Shown piece by piece: positions 23,498-31,557 of a stretch of DNA of 35,021 bases. The stretch is taken from contig CAYLZO010000021.1 in NCBI GenBank assembly GCA_964387775.1, positions 1 through 35,021 on the forward strand, read 5' to 3'. The DNA is from CAYLZO01 sp964387775. Its GTDB lineage: Bacteria > Chloroflexota > Anaerolineae > JAAYZQ01. How positions within the stretch are numbered: the first letter of the stretch is position 1; every line of letters begins with the position of its first letter. The position numbers and the translations under genes were made by a program. A model generated the notes under the pieces. It was not told where the DNA came from and did not search any database. It saw only the letters and a program-made list of their open reading frames with translations.

Positions 23498-23763
23498 CCG
23501 TGGCCGTTACCGTGGTCTCTATGGCCGTTTCCGTTGTGGCCGTGGCCATTTGGGCTGAGCCAGTCGTAAACGCGCGCGGCAAAGTCCTCCAGCCGCTGGG
23601 CCTTGATGGTTGTTACCAGGCTTTTCTCCTCCGAAGTCAGGGAGAAAGAATGTCCCAGGTAACCGGTTGCCAGGGCCTGGGCCGGATCGCGCAACAGGTC
23701 ATCGCGGAACTGGCGATTGACCACCGCGGCGCACAGCAGTTCGTTCAATCCTTTGTGCCTCAT
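23494..23763 (-). CDS. Small nitrile-hydratase-leader-like (NHLP/Os1348-like) protein with Gly-His-Asn tail
   Basis: 89 residues. The N-terminal 65 are helical with a pattern like NHLP-type RiPP leaders: LNELLCAAVVNRQFRDDLLRDPAQAL, then an LTSEE turn. After YDWLSP the last 19 residues consist almost only of Gly, His and Asn with one Arg and one Asp. The frame is open upstream to 23901, but the ATG at 23763 has GAGGAG in place and gives the family-like start. It may be the precursor of a modified peptide, a metal-binding protein or a phospho-relay partner of the coupled receiver; no modifying enzyme is encoded in the window. The family call is from memory of NHLP patterns. Confidence 0.72.
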   Translation of the reverse strand: MRHKGLNELLCAAVVNRQFRDDLLRDPAQALATGYLGHSFSLTSEEKSLVTTIKAQRLEDFAARVYDWLSPNGHGHNGNGHRDHGNGHG

Positions 23764-23777
23764 AGGGTTCTCCTCTT

Positions 23778-23827
23778 GTGGCAGCCAGCTCGGAGCTACC
23801 GCGAGGGTATTTCTGAGATGCTGCCAC
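23778..23827 (-). promoter_or_regulatory. Inverted repeat in the leader of the NHLP-like gene
   Basis: GTGGCAGC (23778-23785) and GCTGCCAC (23820-23827) are perfect complements enclosing a smaller palindrome AGCTCCGAGCT on the minus strand. It lies 15 bases before the start codon and could fold in the transcript; function unknown. Confidence 0.3.
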
Positions 23828-23906
23828 GCTGGTGTAAACAGATAGGGTGGATCTCGAAAAAGACGCCACAATGCGTGCGATCTTGAGCCCCCCGGCACCA
23901 AGCGGG

Positions 23907-23942
23907 CACCCCAGTCCCCTGAGTACTCAGGGGACTGGGGTG
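23907..23942. terminator. Perfect 36-bp palindrome
   Basis: Each half (18 bases, beginning CACCCCAGTCCCCTGAGT) is the exact reverse complement of the other, with no spacer. It follows the DUF5317 gene on the minus strand by about 42 bases and could act as terminator or cruciform, or be a symmetric protein-binding site. There is no U-run. Confidence 0.5.
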
Positions 23943-23984
23943 AGGGGGAAAGCAGGAGACCTCCGTCGGTGAGATTGGTGAAAG

Positions 23985-24572
23985 CTAGGTTCCCACTCGA
24001 ACCGGCTCGCTCGAAACAGGACTGGGTCCTTGCAACAGGACCACCACACCCACAGCAATGATCAAGTCCCCGAGGCTAAAGGCCGTCGGCCAGGGGAAGG
24101 GCGGGGGGGCGACCAGGACGTCAGATAGCGTCCAGAGGGCCGTCGCCTGCCGGGGCAAGATCACGTCTTTCGAACCGGCGTAATGCAGACCAATCTCCCA
24201 CTGCCCCAGGGAACTGCCGGGATTGATCTGCACCAGGGTCTCGGGCGCGATGGGCATGAGCCCACCGTTGGCCAGGACCACCGCCAGGTTGCAGATGATT
24301 CCCAATCCCAGGATCAAGACACCTGCCAGCCGCCTGTTTTTCCAGACAAAGATCAACAAGGGTCCGTGTGACAGCAGAAAGAGCGCCTGTTGCACGAGCA
24401 ACTGCTCCGTACTGCCTCCTGGGGCGCGGAGGAGCGGCCACTGCATGGCCAGGGCCAGCATCACCAACCAGGCAGACTGGAGGTGGACCCGGCCAATTTG
24501 GTCAAAGGTGCCGCTCCGGTGACGCGCAAAGCTCACAACGAATCCAAGGATGACGGCGAGGGCCAAGATCAC
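23985..24572 (-). CDS. DUF5317 family membrane protein
   Basis: 195 residues with about five membrane helices. The pattern ANGGLMP in the middle, a polar loop with GSKDVILP, then PWPTAFSLGDLIIAVG near the end agrees with DUF5317. Function of the family is unknown. A TTG two codons upstream (24578) is in frame, but the GTG at 24572 is better placed after GAGGAG. It follows the 46-residue membrane peptide gene by 47 bases and probably shares its transcript. Confidence 0.78.
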   Translation of the reverse strand: MILALAVILGFVVSFARHRSGTFDQIGRVHLQSAWLVMLALAMQWPLLRAPGGSTEQLLVQQALFLLSHGPLLIFVWKNRRLAGVLILGLGIICNLAVVLANGGLMPIAPETLVQINPGSSLGQWEIGLHYAGSKDVILPRQATALWTLSDVLVAPPPFPWPTAFSLGDLIIAVGVVVLLQGPSPVSSEPVRVGT

Positions 24573-24619
24573 GGGCAATGTCTCCTCGTCTTATCGGACA
24601 GGCTTGGTGCGCCCCAGGA

Positions 24620-24760
24620 TTATCCTCCGCTCGGGTTTCCGCTGCCACTGCCCGGCGCACCCCCGGCTACGACCAGGGCGACCAGGGTCAGCATGACGTA
24701 GAATGCTTTCACGTTACGGGGGGTGCCGTATCGAGCCCAAAGATATCGAAACTTTTCCAC
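24620..24760 (-). CDS. 46-residue single-helix membrane peptide
   Basis: A GTG start preceded by AAGGAGGAGG with a 6-base spacer, the strongest ribosome site in this part. The product has a basic, aromatic start (EKFRYLWARYGTPRNVKAF), one helix (YVMLTLVALVVA) and a Gly/Ser/Pro-rich tail. The frame is open to 24865 with an ATG at 24793, but neither has a ribosome site. Not recognised; it is likely co-transcribed with DUF5317 and may be an accessory of it. Confidence 0.6.
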   Translation of the reverse strand: MEKFRYLWARYGTPRNVKAFYVMLTLVALVVAGGAPGSGSGNPSGG

Positions 24761-24821
24761 GATGGTCCTCCTCCTTCTTGACTCTTCACTCATTCTGTCG
24801 CCCGACCACTCTAACACACCA

Positions 24822-24854
24822 CACTCACCAGGCGAGTCACCAGAGGAGTCACCA
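24822..24854 (-). promoter_or_regulatory. Three direct repeats with 12-base period
   Basis: The nine-base motif GAGTCACCA occurs at 24834 and 24846, with a near copy CACTCACCA at 24822, spaced by 12 bases. It lies 60-95 bases upstream of the small peptide start and could be an operator array. Confidence 0.4.
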
Positions 24855-24901
24855 AAAGACAACATAAAGTCTCAAAGAAGGAGCCGTCGTTCTCTCCAAA
24901 C

Positions 24902-24927
24902 AAAAAAGCTGCCCAGATGGGCAGCTT
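24902..24927 (-). terminator. Rho-independent terminator of the STAND-BTAD regulator
   Basis: On the minus strand AAGCTGCCC, loop ATCT, GGGCAGCTT followed by TTTTG. It lies about 25 bases past the regulator stop codon. Confidence 0.85.
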
Positions 24928-24952
24928 GGCGTCGTCCCTACGGCGGAGTCAT

Positions 24953-27900
24953 CTATTCGATGATCCGCAGGTAGAGGGCTTCGGTTTCGGGCATCGGGCT
25001 CAGCCCCAGTTCTTCACGCAGAATCTCGGCACAGGTCTGATATTGGCGGATAGCCGCCGCCCGGTCTCCCAGGTGCAAATAGCAGCGCATGAGCGCCCGG
25101 TGGACCGGCTCCCGGTAGGGATCTCGCTCCAGGACCTGGTGGTGCAGCTCGACGGCGGCCGAGAGCCGGTTTTGGGAAGTGTAGAGCTCGGCCAGCGCCT
25201 CCAGGCCGGCGAGATGGCGTTCCCTCAGCCGCTGCCGCTCCGGGGCGCACCAGTCGGCATAGATGCCCGCCAAATAGTCCCCCTGGACCAGATCGGCGGC
25301 CTCTTCCAGCCAGGCGATCCGTTGGGCCACGGGGGCCTGCTCCCGGCTCGCTCGATCCAGGAGCCGCTCAAAGGCCTCGACGTCGAACCAATAGTCGCTT
25401 TCACGATTGAAGCGGTAGGTCTCGTCTTTGTAGACGACACTCTCGCGGAAAAGGGCCCTCCTGAGGCGATACATGGTGGAGCGAAAAATGTTGGAGAGCC
25501 GGTGCGGCTCGTACTCGGGCCAGAATGCCTCGCCGATCTCCTCCTTGCGTTGACCCCGGGGATGCTGGAGCAGTAAGAAAAAGAGGTCGCGGCTCTGCAA
25601 GACCGGCCACTGGACCACCTCGCCGTCCATCTCGACCCAGGGCAGCCCCAGGGCGTGGATCTCGAGGCGGGGCAGCGGTTCGGGCTGGATGGTGGGCTCG
25701 CGCCGCGCGGCAACCTGGGCCTGGCGGCGCTCGATCCGGGCCAGCAGCCCGCTCACGCCCAGCCCCTCTTCCGCCGCGTGTCGCAGCAGGGGCCGGGCCT
25801 CGCCCCCTTCGACCACGAAAAAGTCGTCGAAGCCGAGCCGGCCGGCCAGCTCGAGGGCACGTTGCAGATCGGCCCGGGCGGATGCCTGGTCGCCGGCCAG
25901 AAAGGCCGACTGCGCCCGGTGGAAGGTGGCCCGCGCCACGTCCCGGCGAAAGCCGCCGGCATCGAGCAGATCGAGCGCCTGGTCGAGGTGGCGCCGCGCC
26001 GCCACCGGGTCGCCCTCCGTGTTGGCCAGGATGCCCAACGAGACGTGACACAGCCCCTTTTCGTAGGCTGAATCGTGAGCGTTGGCGAGGGCCAGGGCCT
26101 CTCGCAGCCGCTCGTCGGCTTTCCCTCGATCTCCTTGCAGCCGGAGGATGTTGCCCTGGGCATCCAGGGCGTAGGTGATGATCCACGCCTCGTCGGCGCG
26201 GCGGGCTACCTCCAGGGCCTGGTCGAAGGCTTGCTCGGCCCGCACGTATTCGCCCCGGGCCCGGTAGAGATCGCCCCGGCTGGCCCAGGTGACGGCCTCC
26301 ACCCGCACAGAGCCCGATTGCCGGGCTTTGTCCAGCGCCTCGTCCAGGAGCCGCGCCGCCTCGGGATATTCGCCCCGCTGGTAGTGGACGACGCCCAGGT
26401 TGTTCAGGGTGTGGGCCCAGGGGCCGGGCGTGTCGAGCCGCTGCCAGCGTTGCAGGGCCGCGTGATAGTGGGCAATGGCCTGCTCCAGTTCGCCGCCGAG
26501 CTCGTAGCTCCAGCCCAGGTCCTGGTGGACCATGGCCTCGTCGTAGGGGCTCCCCACCTGCTCGTAGAGGCGGAGCGCTCCCTCCAGGGCCTCCCGCCCC
26601 TCGGCCAGGTGCCCCAGCTTCAGCTGGCAGAGCCCGACGTTCTTGAAGGCCAGGCCCTGGATGAACCGCCGCCGGGTAGAATCCTCGCCGACAAGTCCCA
26701 ATGCCCGCCGGCCGGCCCGCAGCCCCTCGGCATAGCGCCCCTGGTAGCGCAAGACGTAGCCCCGCAGGGCCAGGACGCGGGCCACCTCCGCCTCGTCGCC
26801 GGCGGCGGCCAGGGATTGCTCGGCCCGCTCGTAGGCGTCGAGGGCCGAGGCCAGGTCCCCCCGATCGGCATAGATCTTGGCCCGGTGCACCAGAAACTGG
26901 GGATGGGCCGCCCGGATCGACTCGGGCAGCGCGTCGATCCAGCGGGACAGCGTGTCCCAGCGGCCGCCGTCGTACATCGGCACGGCCACCTGCTCGACGA
27001 GGTCCGCGACGGCGGGATAGTCTTCCAGCTCCAGGTAGCGGCTCACGGCCCGATCCCACTCGCCTCGTGCCGCGTAAGCCCCGGCCGCCCGACGGGTGAG
27101 CCTGGTGTACCGGGCCGTGTCCTCGCGGCACAGGCGGGCCCGCAAAAAGTCGCGGAACAGGTCGTGGTAGCGGAGCCGGTTGTCCTCCTCGAACTCGACG
27201 ACAAAGAGGTTCCGGGACCGCACCTCATCCATCAGGGCCGCCGCTTGGCCCAGCTCCAGCACGGCGGCGCAGAGGTCAGGGGCGAGCTCGTCCAGGACCG
27301 ACGAGGCCAGGAGAAAGTCGCGGAGGGGCGTTGGCTGCCGGTCGAGCACCTGCTGGCTGAGATAGTCAAAGAGCCCGACGTCGATCCGGCCCCGGATGGG
27401 CACCCGCTCGCCGGCGCCGGGGGCCTGGGCCCAGTGGTGGGCCACGGTCAGCAAGAGGCCCGTGATCCAGCCGCCGGTCCGCTCCGCCAGCCTGCTCGCC
27501 TCGTCCGGCCGCAGCGCCAGGCCATAGTTCTGCCTGGCCAGGGCCTCGATCTCCTGGGGCGTGAAGCGCAGTTCCTCCAGGCTCAAGCCGATGGCCTGCC
27601 GCCGGGCGATCAACAGTGAGAGGTTGGGCAGGGCCGGCAGCCGCCGCGAGGCCACGACGAGGTGGCAGTTCTCGTCTACGTAGGTCAGGAAAAGGTCGAG
27701 AAATTCCTGGATGGGGTCCTGGTCTTCGACGGTATGGTGGTCGTCGAGCACGAGGCAAAAGTACTCGGGGATGGTCTCATAGATCTCTTGGACCAGCGTG
27801 GCGACCAGGGCGTAGAGGTTCTGGGCCGGGTCCTTGGTCTGTCGCAAAAAGGCGCGCGACTGCCGGCCAAAAGCCGGAAAGCGCCGGGCAATGGCCGCGA

Positions 27901-28171
27901 CAAAGTGTTCGAGAAAGACGCGCAGGTCCTGGTCAAAGGGGTCCAGGGTCAGCCAACAGACCGGCATCTCAGCGTCGTGGGCGAACTCGATCAACATCGA
28001 GGTCTTGCCAAAGCCGGCCGGCGCCGAGATGAGGATCAGCTTCCGGTCCAGGTTGGCGTGGACAAAGTCCACCAGGCGCTGCCGCCGCAGCAGGTCGGCG
28101 TGGCGGCGGGGAACCCGGATCTTGGTCGCGATGAGCGGCGGACGCCCCTCGCCCCCGTTCAAGTCGGTCAT
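24953..28171 (-). CDS. STAND ATPase-TPR-BTAD transcriptional activator (MalT/SARP hybrid)
   Basis: 1072 residues. N-terminal MalT-like STAND ATPase with Walker A SAPAGFGKT (49-57) and Walker B LVLDD (to D144), a helical arm, about ten TPR repeats (about 390-800), then a winged helix (about 830-920) and a bacterial transcriptional activator domain (about 930-1070). The DNA-binding part is thus at the C-terminus and of OmpR/SARP-like kind instead of the LuxR helix-turn-helix of true MalT. Such proteins bind an inducer through the TPR part, oligomerise with ATP and activate genes. It begins 27 bases after the FAD oxidoreductase gene, so it is in the same operon and may respond to that enzyme's substrate or product. 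Confidence 0.9.
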   Translation of the reverse strand: MTDLNGGEGRPPLIATKIRVPRRHADLLRRQRLVDFVHANLDRKLILISAPAGFGKTSMLIEFAHDAEMPVCWLTLDPFDQDLRVFLEHFVAAIARRFPAFGRQSRAFLRQTKDPAQNLYALVATLVQEIYETIPEYFCLVLDDHHTVEDQDPIQEFLDLFLTYVDENCHLVVASRRLPALPNLSLLIARRQAIGLSLEELRFTPQEIEALARQNYGLALRPDEASRLAERTGGWITGLLLTVAHHWAQAPGAGERVPIRGRIDVGLFDYLSQQVLDRQPTPLRDFLLASSVLDELAPDLCAAVLELGQAAALMDEVRSRNLFVVEFEEDNRLRYHDLFRDFLRARLCREDTARYTRLTRRAAGAYAARGEWDRAVSRYLELEDYPAVADLVEQVAVPMYDGGRWDTLSRWIDALPESIRAAHPQFLVHRAKIYADRGDLASALDAYERAEQSLAAAGDEAEVARVLALRGYVLRYQGRYAEGLRAGRRALGLVGEDSTRRRFIQGLAFKNVGLCQLKLGHLAEGREALEGALRLYEQVGSPYDEAMVHQDLGWSYELGGELEQAIAHYHAALQRWQRLDTPGPWAHTLNNLGVVHYQRGEYPEAARLLDEALDKARQSGSVRVEAVTWASRGDLYRARGEYVRAEQAFDQALEVARRADEAWIITYALDAQGNILRLQGDRGKADERLREALALANAHDSAYEKGLCHVSLGILANTEGDPVAARRHLDQALDLLDAGGFRRDVARATFHRAQSAFLAGDQASARADLQRALELAGRLGFDDFFVVEGGEARPLLRHAAEEGLGVSGLLARIERRQAQVAARREPTIQPEPLPRLEIHALGLPWVEMDGEVVQWPVLQSRDLFFLLLQHPRGQRKEEIGEAFWPEYEPHRLSNIFRSTMYRLRRALFRESVVYKDETYRFNRESDYWFDVEAFERLLDRASREQAPVAQRIAWLEEAADLVQGDYLAGIYADWCAPERQRLRERHLAGLEALAELYTSQNRLSAAVELHHQVLERDPYREPVHRALMRCYLHLGDRAAAIRQYQTCAEILREELGLSPMPETEALYLRIIE

Positions 28172-28198
28172 GCGCTGTGCCCTTTCCGTCTTCCCATC

Positions 28199-29308
28199 CT
28201 AGCCAAAACGCATCGCGCCAAAGCCGCGGACGTCCACCGTCGTGGGTCTTCCCTCCACGATCCATTCGGCCAGCGCCTCGCCGGCAGCCGGAGCGTTCAT
28301 GATGCCGTGGCCGCCCCAGCCGCAGTCGTTCCAAAAGCCTGCCAGCTGGGGGATCGGCCCCAGGATCGGGTCGTCGTCGGGGGTGATGGGCCGCAGCCCG
28401 GCCCAGGCCGTCTTGACCCCGGCCTCGGCCAGGGGCGGCGCCCGGTGGAGCGAGTGCTCGATGACCTCGTCCAGGAAGGCCCAATCGACCTGGGGGTCCT
28501 CCTCGTCGCATTCGGTGGCGCCCATGCCGACGAGCAGCCCCGGCCCCTCGCGGCGCAGGTACCAGGCCACGTCGGCGTCGTAGGTGAAGGGGATCGTCTC
28601 CGAGTAGGCCGCCACCGGCCCCGTCACAAAGATGTGGCGCTTGAGGTTAACGATGGGCAGAGCCAGGCCGGCCCAGGCGGCCACCTGGCGGGCGTTGAAC
28701 CCGGCGGCGTTGACCACGCAGGGTGTGGCGATGGTCCCGGCCGTGGTCTGGACGCCGACGACGCGATCCCCCTCGGTCTGGAGGCCGGTGGCCCGCACCC
28801 CCTCGACGAATCGGGCGCCCCGGCGGCGCGCCCGCCCGGCGTAGGCCATCATGATGGCGTGGGGATCGATGCAGCCCTCCCGGGCGTTGTAGAGCCCGAC
28901 CTCGACGTCGTCCAGGTTTAGGCCCGGCGTCAGCGCGCCGATGGCCTCGCGGTCCAGCAGCACGCTGCCCCCGCCCAGGCTCTGGAGCAGGGCCTGCCGC
29001 CAGCGGAGCTCCGGCGCCGTGCGCGGGCCGCCCAGCAGCAGGCAGCCGATGGGCTCATAGTCGGGACTGGCGCCCAGTTCCTCCTCGAAGCAGAGCACGG
29101 CCTCGAAGGACCGCAGGGTCAGGGGCAGGCAGGCCTCGCTCTGGAAGGCAAAGCCGATGACGGCCGCCGAGCGGCCCGACGAGCCGCTGCCCAGGGTGTT
29201 CATCTCGACCAGGAGCACGTCGCTGACGCCCTTCCGGGTCAGGTAGTAGGCCAGGCTCAGTCCCTGGATGCCGCCCCCGATGATGACGACGTCTGCCCTC
29301 TTTTGCAC
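28199..29308 (-). CDS. FAD-dependent amine/amino-acid oxidoreductase (DAO family)
   Basis: 369 residues from a GTG start with GGGAGG seven bases before it. An N-terminal dinucleotide-binding motif VVIIGGGIQG (7-16), the middle VVNAAGFNA typical of sarcosine/glycine oxidases and dehydrogenases, and a C-terminal GLRPITPDDDPILGP and GWGGHGIMNAP that close the FAD site. It probably oxidises a secondary amine such as sarcosine, proline or glycine; the substrate cannot be read. The frame is open far upstream (to 30058) but that part is antisense to the debranching enzyme. Divergent from 29441 and followed by the STAND-BTAD regulator. Confidence 0.88.
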   Translation of the reverse strand: MQKRADVVIIGGGIQGLSLAYYLTRKGVSDVLLVEMNTLGSGSSGRSAAVIGFAFQSEACLPLTLRSFEAVLCFEEELGASPDYEPIGCLLLGGPRTAPELRWRQALLQSLGGGSVLLDREAIGALTPGLNLDDVEVGLYNAREGCIDPHAIMMAYAGRARRRGARFVEGVRATGLQTEGDRVVGVQTTAGTIATPCVVNAAGFNARQVAAWAGLALPIVNLKRHIFVTGPVAAYSETIPFTYDADVAWYLRREGPGLLVGMGATECDEEDPQVDWAFLDEVIEHSLHRAPPLAEAGVKTAWAGLRPITPDDDPILGPIPQLAGFWNDCGWGGHGIMNAPAAGEALAEWIVEGRPTTVDVRGFGAMRFG

Positions 29309-29384
29309 GCGCGAACCTCCCTTGGTTCCTTTTTGCCCTGCTGTACCCGGCGTATTGTAGCACAATCGCCGCCGATTGACCACT

Positions 29385-29412
29385 TTGTCCTGGGGCCGAT
29401 GGATGGTATAAT
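29385..29412 (+). promoter_or_regulatory. Promoter of the glycogen debranching enzyme gene
   Basis: TTGTCC (29385-29390), 16 bases, TATAAT (29407-29412) with an extended TG. A better -35, TTGACC, lies at 29376 but is too far. The leader of about 22 bases contains GGGGGGAG. Confidence 0.6.
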
Positions 29413-29440
29413 ACGGCCAGTTGAGGAACAAAGGGGGGAG

Positions 29441-31450
29441 ATGATGCTCGATTTTGGACGGGAATTCTGCGGCGACTTGGAAGTTGCGGAAGCACGCGAG
29501 TGGCTGGTCACCAACGGCATTGGCGGCTATGCTGCCGGGACCGTCGCCGGCGTGCTGACGCGGCGCTACCACGGCCTGCTGGTGGCCGCGCTCCAGCCGC
29601 CGGTGGGGCGCACCCTGCTGCTGACCAAGCTTGACGAGACGGCCAGCTACGGCGGGCAGGCCCATCCCCTCTTTGCCGACCGCTGGTCCGGGGGCGAGGT
29701 CGGGCCGCCCGGTTACTACCACCTGGAGCGTTTTCACCTGGAGGGCACCACGCCGGTCTGGACCTATGCCTGCGCCGACGCCCTGTTGGAAAAGCGGGTC
29801 TGGATGCAGCCCGGCGCGAATACGACCTACGTCCGCTACGACTTGCGCCGGGGCAGCGGACCGTTGCGCCTGACCCTCAAGGCCCTGGTCAACTACCGGG
29901 ATCACCACGGCAACACCCACGCCGACTACCAACCCCCTCCGCTCACCGTCGAGAAGGTGTGGCACGGACTGGGCATCCGGGCCGGTGCCAACCAGCCCCG
30001 CCTCTTCCTGCGCAGCAGGGAGGCGGAAGCGCGGTTGCGACACGAGTGGTACCAGCACTACCTGCTCAGCTTGGAGGAGTACCGGGGCCAGGACCCGTTC
30101 GACGACAACCTCTACGTCGGTTTTTTCCGCGCAGAACTACACCCGGGCGAATCGCTGACCGTGGTGGCGAGTTTGGAGGCCGGTGCCAACCTGGATGGAG
30201 AACGTGCCTACGCCGAACGGCAGGCCCACGAGGAGAACCTGCTGCACAGAGCCCAGGGGGAGTTGGGTCAGACATCGACCGAGATCGAACGCCTGGTCCT
30301 GGCCGCCGACCAATTCGTCGTGCGCCGCAGCTGGCGCGGCGACGGCGATCCGGCCACCGGCTCGGAAGGAGAGCGGATCGACGGCCGGTCGATCATCGCC
30401 GGCTATCCCTGGTTTGCCGATTGGGGCCGGGATACGATGATCAGCCTGCCCGGCCTGACCCTCACCACCGGCCGCTCTGAAGTGGCAGCCCGCATCCTGC
30501 GCACCTTTGCCGAATACGTAAGTGAGGGTCTGTTGCCCAACCACTTTCCCAACGTCGGCGAGCAGCCCGAATACAACACCGCCGACGCCACCCTGTGGTA
30601 TTTCGAGGCCATCCGCGCCTATCACGAACAGACCGGGGACGAGGAACTGGTCCGCGCCCTCTTTCCAGTCTTGCACGACATCGTCGAGTGGCACCGGCGG
30701 GGCACCCGCTACCAGATCGGCCTCGATCCCGACGACGGCTTGCTCCACGCCGGCGAGCCGGGCGTGCAGCTCACCTGGATGGACGCCAAGGTGGACGAGT
30801 GGGTGGTCACGCCCCGCATCGGCAAGCCGGTGGAGATCAATGCCCTGTGGTACAATGCGTTGCGGATTATGGCCAAATTCGCTCACATCGTGAGCGAATT
30901 GCCCACCCCCTACGACGAGCTGGCCGAGCAGGCTGCCGCCGGCTTTGCCCGCTTTTGGAACGAGGAGGCCGGCTACTGCTACGACGTGCTCGACGGCCCA
31001 GAGGGCGACGACTTGAGCCTGCGCCCCAACCAGATCTTTGCCGTGTCGCTGCCCCACAGCCCGCTGACCGAGGCCCAGCAACAGGCCGTGGTGGACACCT
31101 GCGCCCGCCACCTGCTCACCTCCCACGGGCTGCGCAGCCTCGCGGCGGACCATCCCGACTATGTCGGGCGCTATGGCGGCGGCCGCCGCGCGCGCGACGG
31201 CGCCTACCACCAGGGCACGGTCTGGGGCTGGCTGATCGGCCCCTTCGTGGCCGCCCACCTGCGCGTCTACCGAGATCCCACCCAGGCCCGGACGTTCCTC
31301 GCGCCCTTGCTGCGCCACCTGAACGGCCACGGCCTGGGCAGCCTCAGCGAGGTGTTTGACGGGGACGCGCCCTTTGCGCCGCGCGGCTGTTTCGCCCAGG
31401 CCTGGAGCGTGGCCGAGGTCTTGCGCGCCTGGCAAATGACCCAAATCTGA
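29441..31450 (+). CDS. Amylo-alpha-1,6-glucosidase (glycogen debranching enzyme, archaeal/bacterial type)
   Basis: 669 residues. N-terminal GDE_N beta domain (about 15-230, with TNGIGGYAAGTVAG), then the (alpha/alpha)6 catalytic domain of about 400 residues, with GYPWFADWGRDTMISLPGL (about 320-338), EYNTADATLW and VEINALWYNAL as family hallmarks and the C-terminal YHQGTVWGWLIGPF. It releases alpha-1,6-linked glucose at branch points during glycogen breakdown in the cytoplasm. Two ATG codons (29441, 29444) follow AAGGGGGGAG. It has its own promoter and precedes the polyphosphate genes. Confidence 0.93.
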   Translation: MMLDFGREFCGDLEVAEAREWLVTNGIGGYAAGTVAGVLTRRYHGLLVAALQPPVGRTLLLTKLDETASYGGQAHPLFADRWSGGEVGPPGYYHLERFHLEGTTPVWTYACADALLEKRVWMQPGANTTYVRYDLRRGSGPLRLTLKALVNYRDHHGNTHADYQPPPLTVEKVWHGLGIRAGANQPRLFLRSREAEARLRHEWYQHYLLSLEEYRGQDPFDDNLYVGFFRAELHPGESLTVVASLEAGANLDGERAYAERQAHEENLLHRAQGELGQTSTEIERLVLAADQFVVRRSWRGDGDPATGSEGERIDGRSIIAGYPWFADWGRDTMISLPGLTLTTGRSEVAARILRTFAEYVSEGLLPNHFPNVGEQPEYNTADATLWYFEAIRAYHEQTGDEELVRALFPVLHDIVEWHRRGTRYQIGLDPDDGLLHAGEPGVQLTWMDAKVDEWVVTPRIGKPVEINALWYNALRIMAKFAHIVSELPTPYDELAEQAAAGFARFWNEEAGYCYDVLDGPEGDDLSLRPNQIFAVSLPHSPLTEAQQQAVVDTCARHLLTSHGLRSLAADHPDYVGRYGGGRRARDGAYHQGTVWGWLIGPFVAAHLRVYRDPTQARTFLAPLLRHLNGHGLGSLSEVFDGDAPFAPRGCFAQAWSVAEVLRAWQMTQI

Positions 31451-31472
31451 ATGAGGGTTTCCCCCCACAAAG

Positions 31473-31501
31473 TTGCGTGAAACGAGGGGGCGTGGTATAC
31501 T
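31473..31501 (+). promoter_or_regulatory. Promoter of the polyphosphate gene cluster
   Basis: TTGCGT (31473-31478), 17 bases, extended -10 TGG-TATACT (31496-31501). The predicted transcript begins near 31508 and would leave a leader of about 50 bases before the TTG at 31558. Confidence 0.6.
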
Positions 31502-31557
31502 GACGTCGGTTGTGCGAAAAAGTGGTCGAGCCGGTGCCGGCGAGGAGGGCGGTCGCT

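Noticed and set aside
24761..24865. Longer version of the small membrane peptide starting at 24865 or 24793
   Set aside because: No ribosome site at either start, while GTG 24760 has a near-perfect one; the added part covers the repeat array.
29309..30058. Upstream extension of the FAD oxidoreductase frame
   Set aside because: The extension is antisense to the debranching enzyme and lacks family similarity; GTG 29308 has a good ribosome site and starts just before the FAD-binding motif.
31510..31557. Earlier TTG start for the CYTH-CHAD protein
   Set aside because: No ribosome site, too close to the predicted transcript start, and the extra residues are not part of the CYTH fold.
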